A stretch of 64,000 bases of DNA from NCBI GenBank assembly GCA_963277665.1, contig OY728143.1:540488394-540552393 (forward strand), given 5' to 3'. Every line of letters begins with the position of its first letter. Within the stretch, counting starts at the first letter, position 1. The position numbers were made by a program, and so were the translations under genes. The notes under the pieces were generated by a model that did not search any database, had not been told where the DNA came from, and worked only from the letters and a program-made list of their open reading frames with translations. The stretch comes from Viscum album (lineage: Eukaryota > Streptophyta > Magnoliopsida > Santalales > Viscaceae). This document shows, piece after piece, positions 23,423 through 36,807 of this stretch.

Positions 23423-24968
23423 GTAAGAGTTTATTTCACAATCTCTTCATTATCTGAGGTTGTTTATACATAATAATCTGCTGGAATCTCTTTATCATCC
23501 ACATCCATTTTTCTTGAATGTGTATTTCAAAAAATTCTTACTATTTTACATAATATGGTTTAATGTCATTTATACCCTTGTTTTACTTTTTAGAAGATGT
23601 TTATAAATGAATATTTCCGTCGTTTTCCAAACATGGTACTTTTTAACCTTAAGACGGAATTATGGTAAGAATGTTATTTTTTACTTATACGGCAGGTGAG
23701 GATATTTTCCGCCGTTATAAATTTTCAAATATTCCATTATAAGATTATAAGGAGATTTTCAAATTAAATTTTTTATTTTATAATTATGTGACTTTAAATG
23801 ACTTCAAAATGAAAATTGTATGAATTTATGAAAAGTACTCTTTATCAAAATCATAATTTTAAATGTTTTAAAGATTTATCTTTCAAAATCTTCTTAATTA
23901 ATGTCCATGTTTTTAGGATGAATTTAAGGATTTATTTATGTGGACATGAATGTTTTGAAATGATATTTCTTTTCAAAATATTCGACGTGTTATGGGAAAC
24001 ATTGATTCAAAAATCTCTTTTAAATTAATTGCTTAATAAATATGTGACTTTTGATTGAGTTCAAAAAAAAGATATATTTCTCTCAAATAGTTTTGATTTC
24101 ATCTATGTCAACATCATTTGATGGATTTTATGTTTATTTGAAGTTAATTTATTATGATACAAAACTTCCATATTGTTTTGTTGTTTTTGTGATGTGTTTG
24201 ACTGTGGATGTGTTATTCTTATACCATTTATGGTTTATGGATGAAGTATTTACAATTCGTATGCTAGTTTTAATACAAATGTTTATGTTATGTTTGATCC
24301 TTTTTCATATGGGAATGCATTGGACTTAATATGTGACGGGTGGAGCCAGCTATAGCTCCTCGATGCATCGGTATGTCTCATGAGAAAAACTAGTGTCATG
24401 GCAGAAGGCCTTGGAAAAATCTTATTTGTAGTCTTGGCACGATGCCATGGCTATGTGGTTATGATAGTCTGGAATTATGCATTCCATCATTACGAATGTG
24501 GTTATTGATATTGCATGTGATTATTCGATTCCTAGAATATCCATGTGAATATGTAAATGAAATTATTTCATTTTATTTTTTCCATACTATGTTGAAGTTT
24601 ATGTTTAAAAAGATTTTGTTTTAGTTATACATTTCCTTAAATGTTTATGCTTATTTATGAAAGTTTCGGCTGTATTGCATACCCTTACGAAGCATTTGAG
24701 CTCACCCCTTTCTATGTTTTATTTTTTCCCTGGATTCCAAGAAGTATATTGTGATTGATAAGAAGGGTTAAGACAAGGGAATAATGGAATTCATAAAGGA
24801 TTATTTATGTTGTTTTGTATGTTATAAAGTGTAATGTAACATTCATGTATGTAATCTATTTTCCAAAACTGCTAAACTAATCGGTCCTTTGGGACTTGAT
24901 TCCTTGTAGTCATGCCAATCTATTAAAATAATGCACCGACTCTGGGTAACTGGGGTCGGGGCATTACA

Positions 24969-24973
24969 TATCA
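24969..24973. repeat. Target site duplication of element 1, right copy
   Basis: TATCA, identical to 13870-13874. Confidence 0.9.
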
Positions 24974-27900
24974 TATGTTGAATCCTAAAAAAACATCCAT
25001 AGAAATAAATAAATATTTAATATATTTGAAATTGATGAATACACATATTTTATAACTTATAAATATACTTTGACATTATTTTAGAAGACCAATTTATGGT
25101 ACACCATTCAATCTCAATTTTTAAAAGGAAGTGTTATACTTTTATAAAAAAAATTATTGAAAAATATTTATCAATAATGAATCACATTTTGACACAGAAG
25201 GGTAAAATATATAAATTTATATCTATAACATAAAACATACAACTATTCAATTAAAATAATTATATAAATTTTTAAAATACTTTTATGTAATCCCATGTCA
25301 TAAAATAACTAAGAAAGCATTCTTTTAAAAAATGGTAATGAGAAATAAGAATATAAAATGATATATAAATTTATTATTCTGATAATAGTAATTAAAAAAA
25401 TATTTAGTACCATATAGAAAGTGTATGGAGTTAAAATACTATAAAATAAGATGTATATTTTTCGATGAATTTTTTAGCAGTCATGATATCAATAAACGAA
25501 TAATATTATATGTCAAAAAACATTGAAATTAATTTTAGGTGAAATGATTAAAACTTCCATGAAAAATAACTTTGTACGGGAAACAATAAAATCATATTAT
25601 AGGTTTAACACAACATATAATAATTGTTTTCAATAAGAGAAATGCTAACTAGGTGAATTGAAATTATGTTATAAAAACCTCTTATAGATTTTTTAAAACA
25701 AGACTCAAATTCCCTGATAAAAAATAAATATTATGGATTGGTAAATCCACTTAATTTTACAAATCATGTAATATATAGATTTATATTCCTCAAATAAAAT
25801 TAAATAAGGCATTAATATTTAATTTAACATGACCGAATAAATTTGAAATATAATAACCGTACATTAAATCATGAAATCTGTGAGAGCACATGAATAACCT
25901 GTATAAAAAATAAAAAAATTAATAATTTATATTATAATAATATTTGATAACAATACCCTTTATATTTTTTATTTACAGTTTATTCCAAATGATAAATTTT
26001 TTTAAAAAAGATCTTATTTCAATTTTTGGATGTTAGTGCCATGATTCGTTTAAAAGTTTTTCATAAAGGATTTGTCGATTGTTATTTATTCAAATTAGGT
26101 TTTCCTGTAACATATTTTTCAATATACTAATATTTCAGTTCAATAATGATTTATAATCATCTAATTTATTTCCATGACTATTTTAATTATGATATTATGA
26201 GATGAAATAATTGATGATATGGTTTCTACTAATTTACATATAAAAATGGTTCATAATTCAAAGATAATTATGTTATGTTTCAGAAATTCAAATTAATTAT
26301 AATGAAATATATTAATCAATAATATCATATATATTTCTTATTTGTTTATCCATCCATGTAGTAGGTGATGAGAAAATGAACATGTATTATTTGTATGTAG
26401 TATTCCCAAACACACATACGGAATTTTCATTTATGAATTATTCAAAATAAAGGTAGATAAATATATAACAATAAATAATCATAATTATTATATATATATA
26501 TATATGATATTTATGATTTATAAATAAAATTTGGAAAAAATGAATTGTGGGGAATAAATACAAAACTTGTGATCCATAAATATGATCGTATCAATTTATA
26601 CCTAGAAGGAATTTCTGTTTCTTAGATGTGAGAGAGGGGAAATGATAATGTTTATAAAAAATATTTAATAACATTATTATTTAGTAATTATAATGATGTG
26701 ATTATAAAAATATATTCAAAATATATTAGTAGGTAGATTGAAGATAAAAAAATACAAGGGGGTGATATTTTTCACAATGACAATTTCAATATTCTCTAGA
26801 ATGGATTCATGAAATTTGAGAACATGGGGAACATTAATGTTTAAAATTTATTTCATATGTGTAAAAATATTCTCTTAAAGGTAAAATTTTTAGTTTACTA
26901 GTATTAATGGACAAGACATGTATGGATTGATTTGACAAATGTGAGTTACACTAATATGTGAAAAAATAGACACTTCTATTTAAATGAATTTAATGTTAGG
27001 GGTAATTATTAAATCATACCAGTGGTAGTTGAAAGACATTATTGATTATATTTGAGAAATTTTATTATGAAATTAATATATAAAAACTATATTATATATG
27101 TTATTAGTTCAATGTAACGTAATAAAATTCAGGCCACTAGTGTTATCATTTTTTACGCTTATTTGAATTGATTTTATTGTAACCATGGTAAATATATTTT
27201 TACTAGATATAAAAGATTATTCATGTTATGAAATATATATTTATTATAAATACAAAATTGAAATACATTAAATATTATTCCATTTATTAGTATGAGAAAA
27301 TTATGTCTCAATATAATGCGTATAATATATAAAAATAAAATTTTTTCATGTAAAATGTGTTTCAAATGACTAAGTGTTCTTATTACATTAATAAAAAAAA
27401 TAATTGTTAAATTATTGATTATCTATTCCATTATATTATTAATCATAATATTTAATTCATTATTAAAAATTATTTAGTCCTAATTTATTCAGATAATCAT
27501 TACATAACATTTATCAAAACAATTCATTGATAATGATCATTTTTCTATAAATTAGGTCTTTTTCCTTACTGAAGATATTATTATCAAAAAATATAATGTA
27601 CATAATTACAAAATTTGAACATGAATCTTTAAAAAAATTAATTTTGAATTATTTAAATTATAATAGATATATAAATTTAAATTTTATATAAGTATGTAGA
27701 TTGTGTGAATACAATATTATGAAGAGAGGCATCATTTTAATATAAAATGATTATACTGCAATCCCTTTCAGAACATATGAATGGTTTCTATTTTAATTTT
27801 TAGTATATATTATACATATATTTCAATATAATTTTTATATATTCATAATATATTTACATTAATAGTTAATTAAAATGGAATCTTTTATTAAATTGTTTTT

Positions 27901-28356
27901 TGTAAGAAATGATTTTATTAATCACTTAGTCACAAAAATTGAATATTAAAATTTCATTTGTTTTGAATATTATGAATATTCACCTCTACTGATAACTGAA
28001 AACTTAATGTCCAAATATATAACATTCAAATTTTAAAATAACAATTTTAAAACAATAAATCAAAAATTCATTTTAGTTTTTTGTTTCGTATATATTAATA
28101 AATTAGAAATTATATTCAGTTACATTAATATATATATAAATATAAGTGGTCATTACATTATAACCCATAATAAATGCATCTAGTAGATTTAATTTAATAC
28201 CCCGATGAATATAGATGCCAATATTTCTATTTATTTTGGGACTTATATAATTTCAAATAAAAAATACATCATATTAAAATGAGTTGGAATTTGAAACAAA
28301 TATCATTAATTATTATTTAAAACCATTAGATTTAATTTCTCAGGATAATATGATTA
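24974..28356. other. AT-rich decayed sequence, no gene seen
   Basis: No gene motif found on either strand. A (TA)n run lies at about 26489-26506. A damaged primer-binding-like string on the minus strand (TTATCCTGAGAA, about 28340-28352) abuts LTR B, so part of the stretch may be an eroded gypsy interior. Confidence 0.4.
26489..26506. repeat. TA microsatellite
   Basis: About nine TA units. Confidence 0.8.
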
Positions 28357-28974
28357 TAGTAACATAGGATTAACATACATGTATATTATATCAATTTAGA
28401 TAATTCTATAGCACATTAAACAATTAAAATCATGTGGACCGTAAAAGACAATTTATTTGTAACATAGAATACAATCCTAAAACTATGTGAATGATCATCA
28501 TTGCTTCTATCAATTATATCCCCATTTATTAATTATATATAAATATTTTTTTATAACACGGGGCATGAAAAGATAACAAAGGGCGATCTCATATTCAAAT
28601 TAATGGGTAATAATGGAGATGCGTAAGCATAACATGAGCACACTATTATGAGAACATGAGAATATCATTTGAAGGTCATACCCTTCGTATAGAGGAGAAT
28701 ATATATGATTAAAGAGATAAATAATGGTAGTTATGAATACATGAACCAAATGATAATAATGATCATAATTCATGATGGCATACTAATGGAATATGAAAAG
28801 TAATTATAGAATACCCATAATAATATATAAATTATATCCATATAATTCAAACAATGATGACAAGTCCATCAAAGAGGAGAGTTTTCACTACATAAATAAT
28901 ATTTTTAGTCATGGTTCACTTTAATGTCCATATTTTTAGTCGTGGTTCACTACCAATACCATCTAAGAAGACAA
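28357..28974 (-). mobile_element. Old minus-strand LTR B, left part
   Basis: On the minus strand about 28560-28605 reads AATATGAGATCGCCCTTTGT then TTATCTTTTCATG, which matches the GAGCTCACCCCTTT..TTTTCACAG block near the LTR 3' end. The LTR is then cut at 28974 by element 3 and resumes at about 39451. The left end is estimated. Confidence 0.4.
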
Positions 28975-31948
28975 TGTTCTAAAAACACAAACATTTTTGA
29001 ATCAAATTCCATTTATTTTGATTTAATTAAATATACTATGTTTAGATAAAACACATGCACATATTTTATTATATCCAATTGTATTTAATTGACTATAATG
29101 TATCATTAAATTTGATAATACAGTTTTCAAACAATGATCACATGACTAGTATAAATATAGGGTTTTTACAAATCCTTTTGGCATAGAAAATGGATATGAT
29201 GGCCTCAACTAGTAAGATCATACCCTTTGATGTCTATATATAAAATCATATAATGAATATATAATTTAATGTAAATTACCAATACCAATACCAATATGAT
29301 ATCAAATAATATATGTAAGATAATAATAGTTTATTGGAGAAGTTCAAGCTTTCAAATAAGAGGACCCAAACTATGTTCACCTAATGGCCCCATAAAAGCC
29401 CCACCATCATGAACCTTACGCTTTGGGAATGTTATGGTATAATAAATTGATATGTATCAATAACCAATCAATAATATTTTGTTCATCATTTTTATAGTGT
29501 AATTAATATATTTTTTCCAACAATTGTATATCTATAAATGATTTTTGAAGAATAAATAATATATTTGGTTAATTTTTAATTTCAATTATGAAATATATTT
29601 TATGAATAAGTGTATTTAATAAATAAATAATATTTTAATTTAATAAAATTTAAAATTTATTTTTTAAAATATAAATTATAATAAAATTTTTATGATGTAA
29701 TATTTAATTTTTTTTAGGGTTCAGAAACTGTTATTTCCAAAAACCTGTATTTTTCATTTAATGATAGTTTTTCATTTAAAAGGGAAAATAAAATATTTTT
29801 AAAATTATAAACATAAAATTAATGTTATTTTTGGAATTAGGATGTAGAAATTATCTCGTGGTGAATTTTTCAAATTTTTTTGATACTGTTGATTTTTTTT
29901 GTGAAAATCTAATACCATATAAATATATGGTGTGTTTTATGACATAATAGTCTCCCAATAGTGAAGTAATAAATAGTATAAAATGCACCATTACAAAAAT
30001 AATTTATATGTTTTTAAAATAATTTAATTTTTGTTTACCTGATTCATTTTATAAAGTGATAGTGAATCACCGATGACTTTTAACCAATTTTAAATTCATT
30101 TTATTGAAAATGTGACTCACCTACACATGTACAAGAGAAATATTTTATTATCATAGGCACATGGAGATAAAAAATATAATATTACATTATTATTTATTTA
30201 AAATACATTGGAAAAAACATGGGATTTTGTTTTGGAATATTTTAATGTGTACTGTTCAAATCCAAAGAATAAAAAAAATCATCCATTCCCTATATAAAAC
30301 CACCCATGATCATAATTCTATTGTCTCATATTCCATTATGCTCGTCCAAAAACATCCATATACTCCATAGAGACCATACAATTCACTCTTGTATCTCTCA
30401 AGAAACCTCTCACATGCCTTTGTAGTCACACATCCATGTACGTGATTTCACTCCCAACAATTGAATTCAAGCACCTTCTTTTAGATTAGTTATTAAATTT
30501 ATATTTCTTATTTTTAAAATTATTTTTAATAGTTAACATATTTCAAATTGATGTTATTTTTTAGAGTTTTCATTTATCTCAAATAATATATACCCTTACC
30601 AAAGTCGTTTAAGTGACTAAATTCTGTAATAGAATCTCTCTCTCATGTTTTAATCAAGAATTTCACTTATTATATTCCTTTTTAATTTTGGTTTAATTAA
30701 GTTGGGATACATCATTACCTATCGCACATAAATTCCACATATTTTATAAATAATTATTCCCCATTTAACTCTCATTTAGCTTTATTACAAACCATTATGT
30801 ACACTTGCAACAATCCAAAATTTGTTTAAGGGTTCTTTTTCTTCCTCATCTTTCTTCAAGGTTATTTATCATGTTATGCATGCTATTATGCAATTACTTA
30901 TTATAGGTAATTTTTTTCCATTAACCTAATAATTTCATTTTAATTTTTACATTATGAGGTTCCCATTTCACTCTCAACAAAAAATTTAACAAATTTTTAT
31001 TAGGCGTTGTTATAGTGCCAAAATTGAACCATGAATTTCCCACCCTAAATAATTGTGTTGTAAATGAAATACCAATTTATATATAAATTGTGTTTAACAT
31101 TACAGACATATATATATTAAATGGGGAATTAAAATTATTTATTTCACATTCCAGGATCATGGAGTAACTTATGATTTTGAATTAACAAATTTTATATGAA
31201 AATGTGACACATGTAAGAATTGGAAAGAAATGTTTATGAAGGGTGTGCCCGGATATCACTCATATGCATTGGGTAATGTTTATTAACAAAATATATTTTG
31301 CTGGGATGAGGGTTTACATGATTACACTATGAAATTTTTTTCCACCGTGATAACTTAGTGGTAAATCTTTTACTTATATTTATGATGTATTTTTTATGTT
31401 CAAGTCACATTTCTTATGTTATAAATATCTTGATATATCATGATTTTTTATTCATCTTCCAATATACATCATTGATATCACTTGTATAGCATGTATTATT
31501 ATCCTCATGATATGTAATGATTACTCTATTACAAATATTTATATGTCATCAGTTTCTTATGTATTCCCTAAGGTTATCCCATGTAGTTTTATGTACAAAA
31601 GAATGTTTTTGGTCAATTCAAATATGTTTTAATAAAATATGTTGTATTATATTTTTTAATTCATTATATAATGGTCATAAACCCCAAAGAAATAAAACCT
31701 ATTTAGATTTTGAGTTGTATTATGTGATTTTTTTTATAAATAGTCAATTTAAAATGTGAAATTATTCACATTGTTATTATTGTTGGTATTAGAAGATAGA
31801 TTTATCAATTATTGAAAATATGATTAGAAAAAACAAGTGAAAAACCTTCTGGATAAAACTATGTGTATAAAAACATCCCCCAAATTTTGTTTTTACAAAT
31901 TATGTGGTTTATAAAAAACAATATCATAGTCTATATACTACATTCGTA
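28975..31948 (+). repeat. 5' LTR of element 3
   Basis: Starts TGTTCTAAAAACAC and ends near TTCGTA before a damaged primer-binding site. An ATAAATATATGGTGTGTTTT string is shared with the 3' LTR. A TATATAAAACCACCC context at about 30290 is a candidate TATA box. No open frame of note. Confidence 0.7.
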
Positions 31949-31966
31949 GGTGGTTCTAGAATAGAT
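31949..31966 (+). other. Degraded primer-binding site of element 3
   Basis: GGTGGTTCTAGAATAGATTT lines up with GTTGGTATCAGAGAAGAGTT of element 1, with several substitutions. Confidence 0.5.
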
Positions 31967-32449
31967 TTATTTTGGTTTAACAACTCCGAGAAGTTGTTCG
32001 AGTATTGACTTTAGGTAGCCTGGTACACAACAATGATCCTGATTGACACTCATCAGGGATATTCTTTGGTAAATTTATAAACTCATTAAAAATAATTATT
32101 ATGTGAACAATAAATAAAATTTCTTAAAATAATATATTTTATGAAGTAGATCATGGATTACATTATAGATCCTAGAAACTCATAATTTAATATGATAAAT
32201 GTAATTAATATGTTACATCATTGTCTTCATTGGATTCCCCTTTATGTGTTTCATAATTTATGATACTCATCCATAATTTCACTTTTCCTGTATCCAATGG
32301 TTGTAAATATTTGAATCATGGTGATAAATAATGTAAAGTTTAGTGTGATGATTTCCCCAATTAGACACCCAAACGGATGAGTTTTGGAATTAAAAACATG
32401 TTCATGATATTATCTTTGTTAACCCAAATATTGAAAAGTAACATAGACC
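31967..32449 (+). other. Leader of element 3
   Basis: CAGGGATATTCTTTGGTAAA at about 32055 is the counterpart of GGGGGATATTCTTAGGATAA in element 1. No gene. Confidence 0.5.
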
Positions 32450-33320
32450 AGTTGTAGTTCCCAACCACCATTTAAGATAGAGTAACACATGGCTGTGAGA
32501 ATAATGTGATTAAGGCCTTATAATTTCAATGAATCATATGATCCATTAATTTTAAAGAAATGGATCAATTATATTGAAATGATCTTCTCCAACCTTAAAT
32601 GTTCAGAACTATAGATGGTTCTTCTAGCTATTTATCATATGGATGGTCCACCTGATCAGTGGTTTACACTAACCAATAATAAGAAGCAGAAAGAATAAAT
32701 CGATAAAATAGAGTGGATTTAATTATTTAAATTGTTTTTTGATAAATATTTCCCTCACACCGACAATATTAATATGGTATGAGATTTCCATTCACTTTAG
32801 AAAAATGACGTTGAATCTATCTGATCATATGCGTTAAATATATCTAGAATATCATGATACTCCTCTAATCCCTCCATTACCCCTAAATCTATGGTTGACC
32901 ACCTATTTGGTGGGATAACACATAACCTACAAAAATCCCCATCAATCTAGAAATTTGATAGCTATAAGGAAATTGTATAATTTTCGCTCAAAGATTAGAA
33001 GAAGATAAATGAATTTAAAGGGAATCAAGGGGATAATATGTGTAAATATGACAGTAATTCTAGTAGTCTTTTGGATAAATAAAATATTGCAAAAAAAAAT
33101 TTCACCCAATTGTCAGAGGGGTGGAAAGATGCACAGTTGAATTTGAAAGTGTGGAAATCAAAAATGCTTTAGGTGTATAAGAGAAGAGACCTAGCCAATT
33201 ATTGCTAAAATAAGAAGCCCACTAAGTAGATTTTTTGATTGAATGAACTAGTCAACCATCAATGTGTCGTTAATTTCAGCCAATATAAGGAATCATGGAA
33301 CATATTGAACCAGTTACCTA
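32450..33320 (+). pseudogene. gag relic of element 3
   Basis: Scattered frames show the gag core WINYIEMIFSNLKCSEL, then DGPPDQWFTL and FFDKYFPHTDN (32560-32780), the counterparts of the WIKALEKIF..QWW..KYFP core of element 2. A damaged knuckle region (MHS..KCGNQKCFRC) lies near 33130-33180. Many stops and frame changes; no product is possible. Confidence 0.6.
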
Positions 33321-33879
33321 AGCCGATGGTTTTCAGAGGCAACCAACAAACTACTAGTCATCAAGGGTGATATTTTTTGATTCATTATCTCATAATTGAT
33401 CCTCAACTATGATTTAATGATTTGAATTATAGTTATTCATTCATGAATCATGGACATTATTTTTTATTATGTTACTATCCATTCATTTTTATCAAAAAAG
33501 ATGAATAGAACTATTCACACACAACCATAATTTACGGAAGTATAAATGTTGGTGAATACTTTAAATGGGGAAATTATTTCATCCTATGTATATAACTCCT
33601 CCCCTAAAACATTTTTTGGATTCAATATCCAAGAGAAACTTTTCATACATCCCATGGTTTAAATTTATGAAATAATGGTAAGGGATTAGGTTTCCGTATA
33701 TGAAGAAAACATAAATTTTCTCCAGATGGAAATCACTCTCCATATATAGAATCGTATCATAATTATTTATAGGTACACAATGGATGAGGAATATAATTTA
33801 GCCCCATCATCTAAATAATGGATATTGTTTCCCTTTGAGAAATATTAACTATATAAAATTACTTATTGTATTTAAATAT

Positions 33880-36690
33880 CCATTCCCAAAAAAATTCATA
33901 TTTTGAGGGAATACAATAATATGTTTCAATTGGAATTTCCTGGTCTACCCCATGCCAAGCGGTAAAATTTTCAATCAAGTCTATACCTAGTGAATTTTCA
34001 TAATCCTAGTCTCTGTATAAGAGGGATGTTTTAGAAAATTAGAATCTAATGGAAAAAATACATAGAAATTCAGATAATGGTTTTATATGACCATATGTTT
34101 CACCATGGGGTGCACCAGTCTTGTTCGTCAAGAAGATGAATGGGTTAATGCTCATTTGACTAGATTTTGATGAGCTCAAAAAGATCACAATAAATTAAAA
34201 TTATCCTCTGTTATCGGATGATTATTTTTTTGATTATCTATATGAAGAACAATACTTCTCAAAGGTGGATTTATTGATGAGATATTTCCAATAATGGGAG
34301 ACGAAGACGAATATCCCCAAGACTACATTTCATACAAGGTACATGAATTATGAGTTCATAGTTATTCCATATGGAGTTACTAATGCACCAAAAATCATCA
34401 TGGATTTAATGAATACAGGCTTTAGATAATTCATCAACAAACTAGTGGTATTATTTATAGAAGATATTATAATATTCTCCAATACCATAGAGGTTCATGA
34501 CAAGCCTCTAGGCACTATTTTAAAGATCCTGAAAATTGATAAATTATAAAAAAATTTAGAGAAAGTGTGAGTTCAAGTTGATTGATGTCCCGATCATAGA
34601 TAATATCATCAAAAGAAATGAGATATCGTTAGATCTATCAAATAAAAAAGTAAATGGGTGATAGTTGAGGGAAAAATTTGTGATATATATCGGTAGATTC
34701 TATGGGTTAGATGGATATTATCTCTAATTTATGAAAAAATTGTCATGATTTTCAAACATTAATATCAAGAAAAATAGGAATGCAGTCAAATTTTCCTTTA
34801 ACAGTGAATGTAAAAATGCTTCTTGGAGATCAAAAAGAGATTTATGACTAACATTGTTCTCACACTACCTAGAAGTGGAAAACTTTATTAATATTAATTG
34901 ATGATTCAAATATAGTATTGGGATTTTTATGATGAAAAATGAAAAATTAATTGCATATGTTTCATGGGAGATGAAAATTAATGAGAAAAACAATGCTAAA
35001 CATGATTTGGAGTTGGTATTTGTGTTATTTTCATTGAAAATGTGGAGACATTATCTTTATGGGGAGATGTGTGAAATATATATAGATAAAAATGTTTCAA
35101 TTATATGTTCACATAAAAAGAGATAAATATGAACAAACCTATTGTTATATCTCATAATCGATTGCGACTTATCAATCCACTACCATCCCATGAAGGAGAA
35201 CAAGGGGGTGGAGGCTCTAACTAGAAACAACCGAACAAATATTTCACAGATGAAAATTTAGATGGAACTGGTCTTATTAGACTTGATGATGATAAACATG
35301 GGTATCATAAAGAACCAAAAATCATAAATCACTCCACAAATTATTTCTCAATCATACCTTTTTGATTGGATAAAGGATACTTAAAAAAGATGTTGAAATT
35401 AAAAAGAAATTGCAAACTATCAGAAAATATAATTCCACAGATTTCGTTTTTATTAAGATTTAATTGTGATATTTGGTGCAAGATTATAAGTTCCATAAGA
35501 TCCTAAGATAATTATATATCTTTGTATGATGAAATTTTTTTGACTTTCTTCATTCAACATGGAAACGCGAAGATGTATAAATATTTCTAATAGAACTATT
35601 TTTGGGATAACATGAATAATAATATCATAGAATATTCATCAAAGTGTCTGTTATTTTTTCATGTGTAGTCTACAGGGTATAAGTATAATGGGATGATGAA
35701 ACCATTACAAATACCCACAGTGAAATGGGAAAATATCAAAATGTACATTTTCACCGGACATCCAAAGACATCTAATGGAAATAATGTTATATGGGTTGTT
35801 TTGGATAATTTTAAAAAGATCATAATTAATCAAGACTTGAGAGTAATTACCACTAGATAAAAAGACATGGATACACATCAGATAGGTAGTAAGGCATCAT
35901 TTAATAAAACTATAGTTTTTTTAATCATGGTCCACAATTATTCCATATGTTTTGAAAATTATGCAGCCTGATCTAAACAATAATATGATCTATAGTATGT
36001 CTTATCACCCTCAAACTCATAGACAATCTAATTTGATTATATCGACACATGAGGACATGTTGAGATCATTCATAATAGACTTAAATGGATAATGGTACCA
36101 AAATCATCCTTTGGTGGAGTTATATTAAACTAATAATTTCTAATCAACTGTACAATGATCCCCCTATGAAGTCCTTTATGGGAAGTGGTGAATAACAATG
36201 GAATGTTGTGACTATGGTGGGGAAAACATTCTAGGTCCTAAAATGGTCAACATAATGATAGAGATGGCCAAACCCATCCAATCACACGTAAAAAATCGTT
36301 ATAGTTTTAATAGAGAAATACTGGAATTTGAAAATGATAACTAATGTTTGATGTTGGATATATGGTATTCCTCCTCATATCCCTATGGAAGAGTGTAATG
36401 TGATTTTGGAAGAAGGAACTGTTTAATCCAAGGTACACTGGCCCTTTTGAGATCCTTGATCAAATTGGAGAAGTTTTATATCAATTAGAACACCCAGAAA
36501 ACATTTTTCATGTACATGATGTATTCCACGGGCACCTATAAATAATGCACATTCCAAACAAATTACATGTACTCAATCTTAGGGTGGTAACATTGGAGAA
36601 TGAACCTTCTTATAAGGAGCATATAATGAATATATTATATCATAGATAATTGTTCTTTAAAATAACACAATGCCCCTCGTTAAAGTTTTT
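33880..36690 (+). pseudogene. pol relic of element 3 with chromodomain-like tail
   Basis: Order of remnants: reverse transcriptase SPWGAPVLFVKK-like (34100-34140) and [14 protein letters not shown] (34340-34390). The catalytic box reads FIEDI (about 34455), so the first aspartate is lost. RNase H remnant (34880-35130, with a short frame at 34929-35126), integrase zinc region and PLQIPTVKWENI (35700-35740), and YHPQTHRQ (36005). PRYTGPFEILDQIG (36430-36470) and NIFHVHDVFHGHL (36500-36540) mark the integrase C-terminus. A tail near 36670-36720 resembles a chromodomain core. Stops and frameshifts throughout. Confidence 0.7.
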
Positions 36691-36807
36691 TATTCAATCC
36701 ACACATTTGAATAAAAATTGCAGGAACCATAGGATGTCATGAAGTAGATATTCCATCATTTGATTAGTTTGGGAAAATGAAATTTCAAAAAAAATCATAA
36801 TGGGGGA

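Larger units (their letters stand above)
13875..24968 (+). mobile_element. Element 1: complete non-autonomous gypsy retrotransposon
   Basis: The element is 11.09 kb, flanked by the 5-bp duplication TATCA. Two LTRs of 4388 and 4394 bp, both TG...CA, enclose only 2.3 kb. A methionine-tRNA-type primer-binding site and a polypurine tract are present. The interior keeps a short gag relic with CCHC-like knuckles but no recognisable reverse transcriptase, RNase H or integrase. It would have needed enzymes from a related autonomous copy. The LTRs differ by very roughly 10 percent in the parts compared by eye, so the insertion is old. Size and structure resemble large retrotransposon derivatives, but the gag relic points to deletion from a Tekay/Del-like chromovirus. 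Confidence 0.9.
20575..24968 (+). repeat. 3' LTR of element 1 (LTR2)
   Basis: Collinear with LTR1 throughout. Landmarks: extra unit 20575-20939, TATA box 22522-22531, donor-like GT at 22701, CGTACGTACG motifs at 22874 and about 23065, the 36-nt block 23387-23422 with intact ACAG before and GTAAGA after, and the GAGCTCACCCC block near 24700. The late acceptor is decayed (CCCTG in place of CACAG). Ends GGGCATTACA. Confidence 0.9.

Noticed and set aside
26489..26506. TA runs here, at 41760 and at 44210 as regulatory sites
   Set aside because: Simple microsatellites are expected in DNA this AT-rich.
24974..28356. Hidden host gene or small RNA locus
   Set aside because: No coding periodicity, splice-framed exon or long hairpin was visible by eye on either strand.
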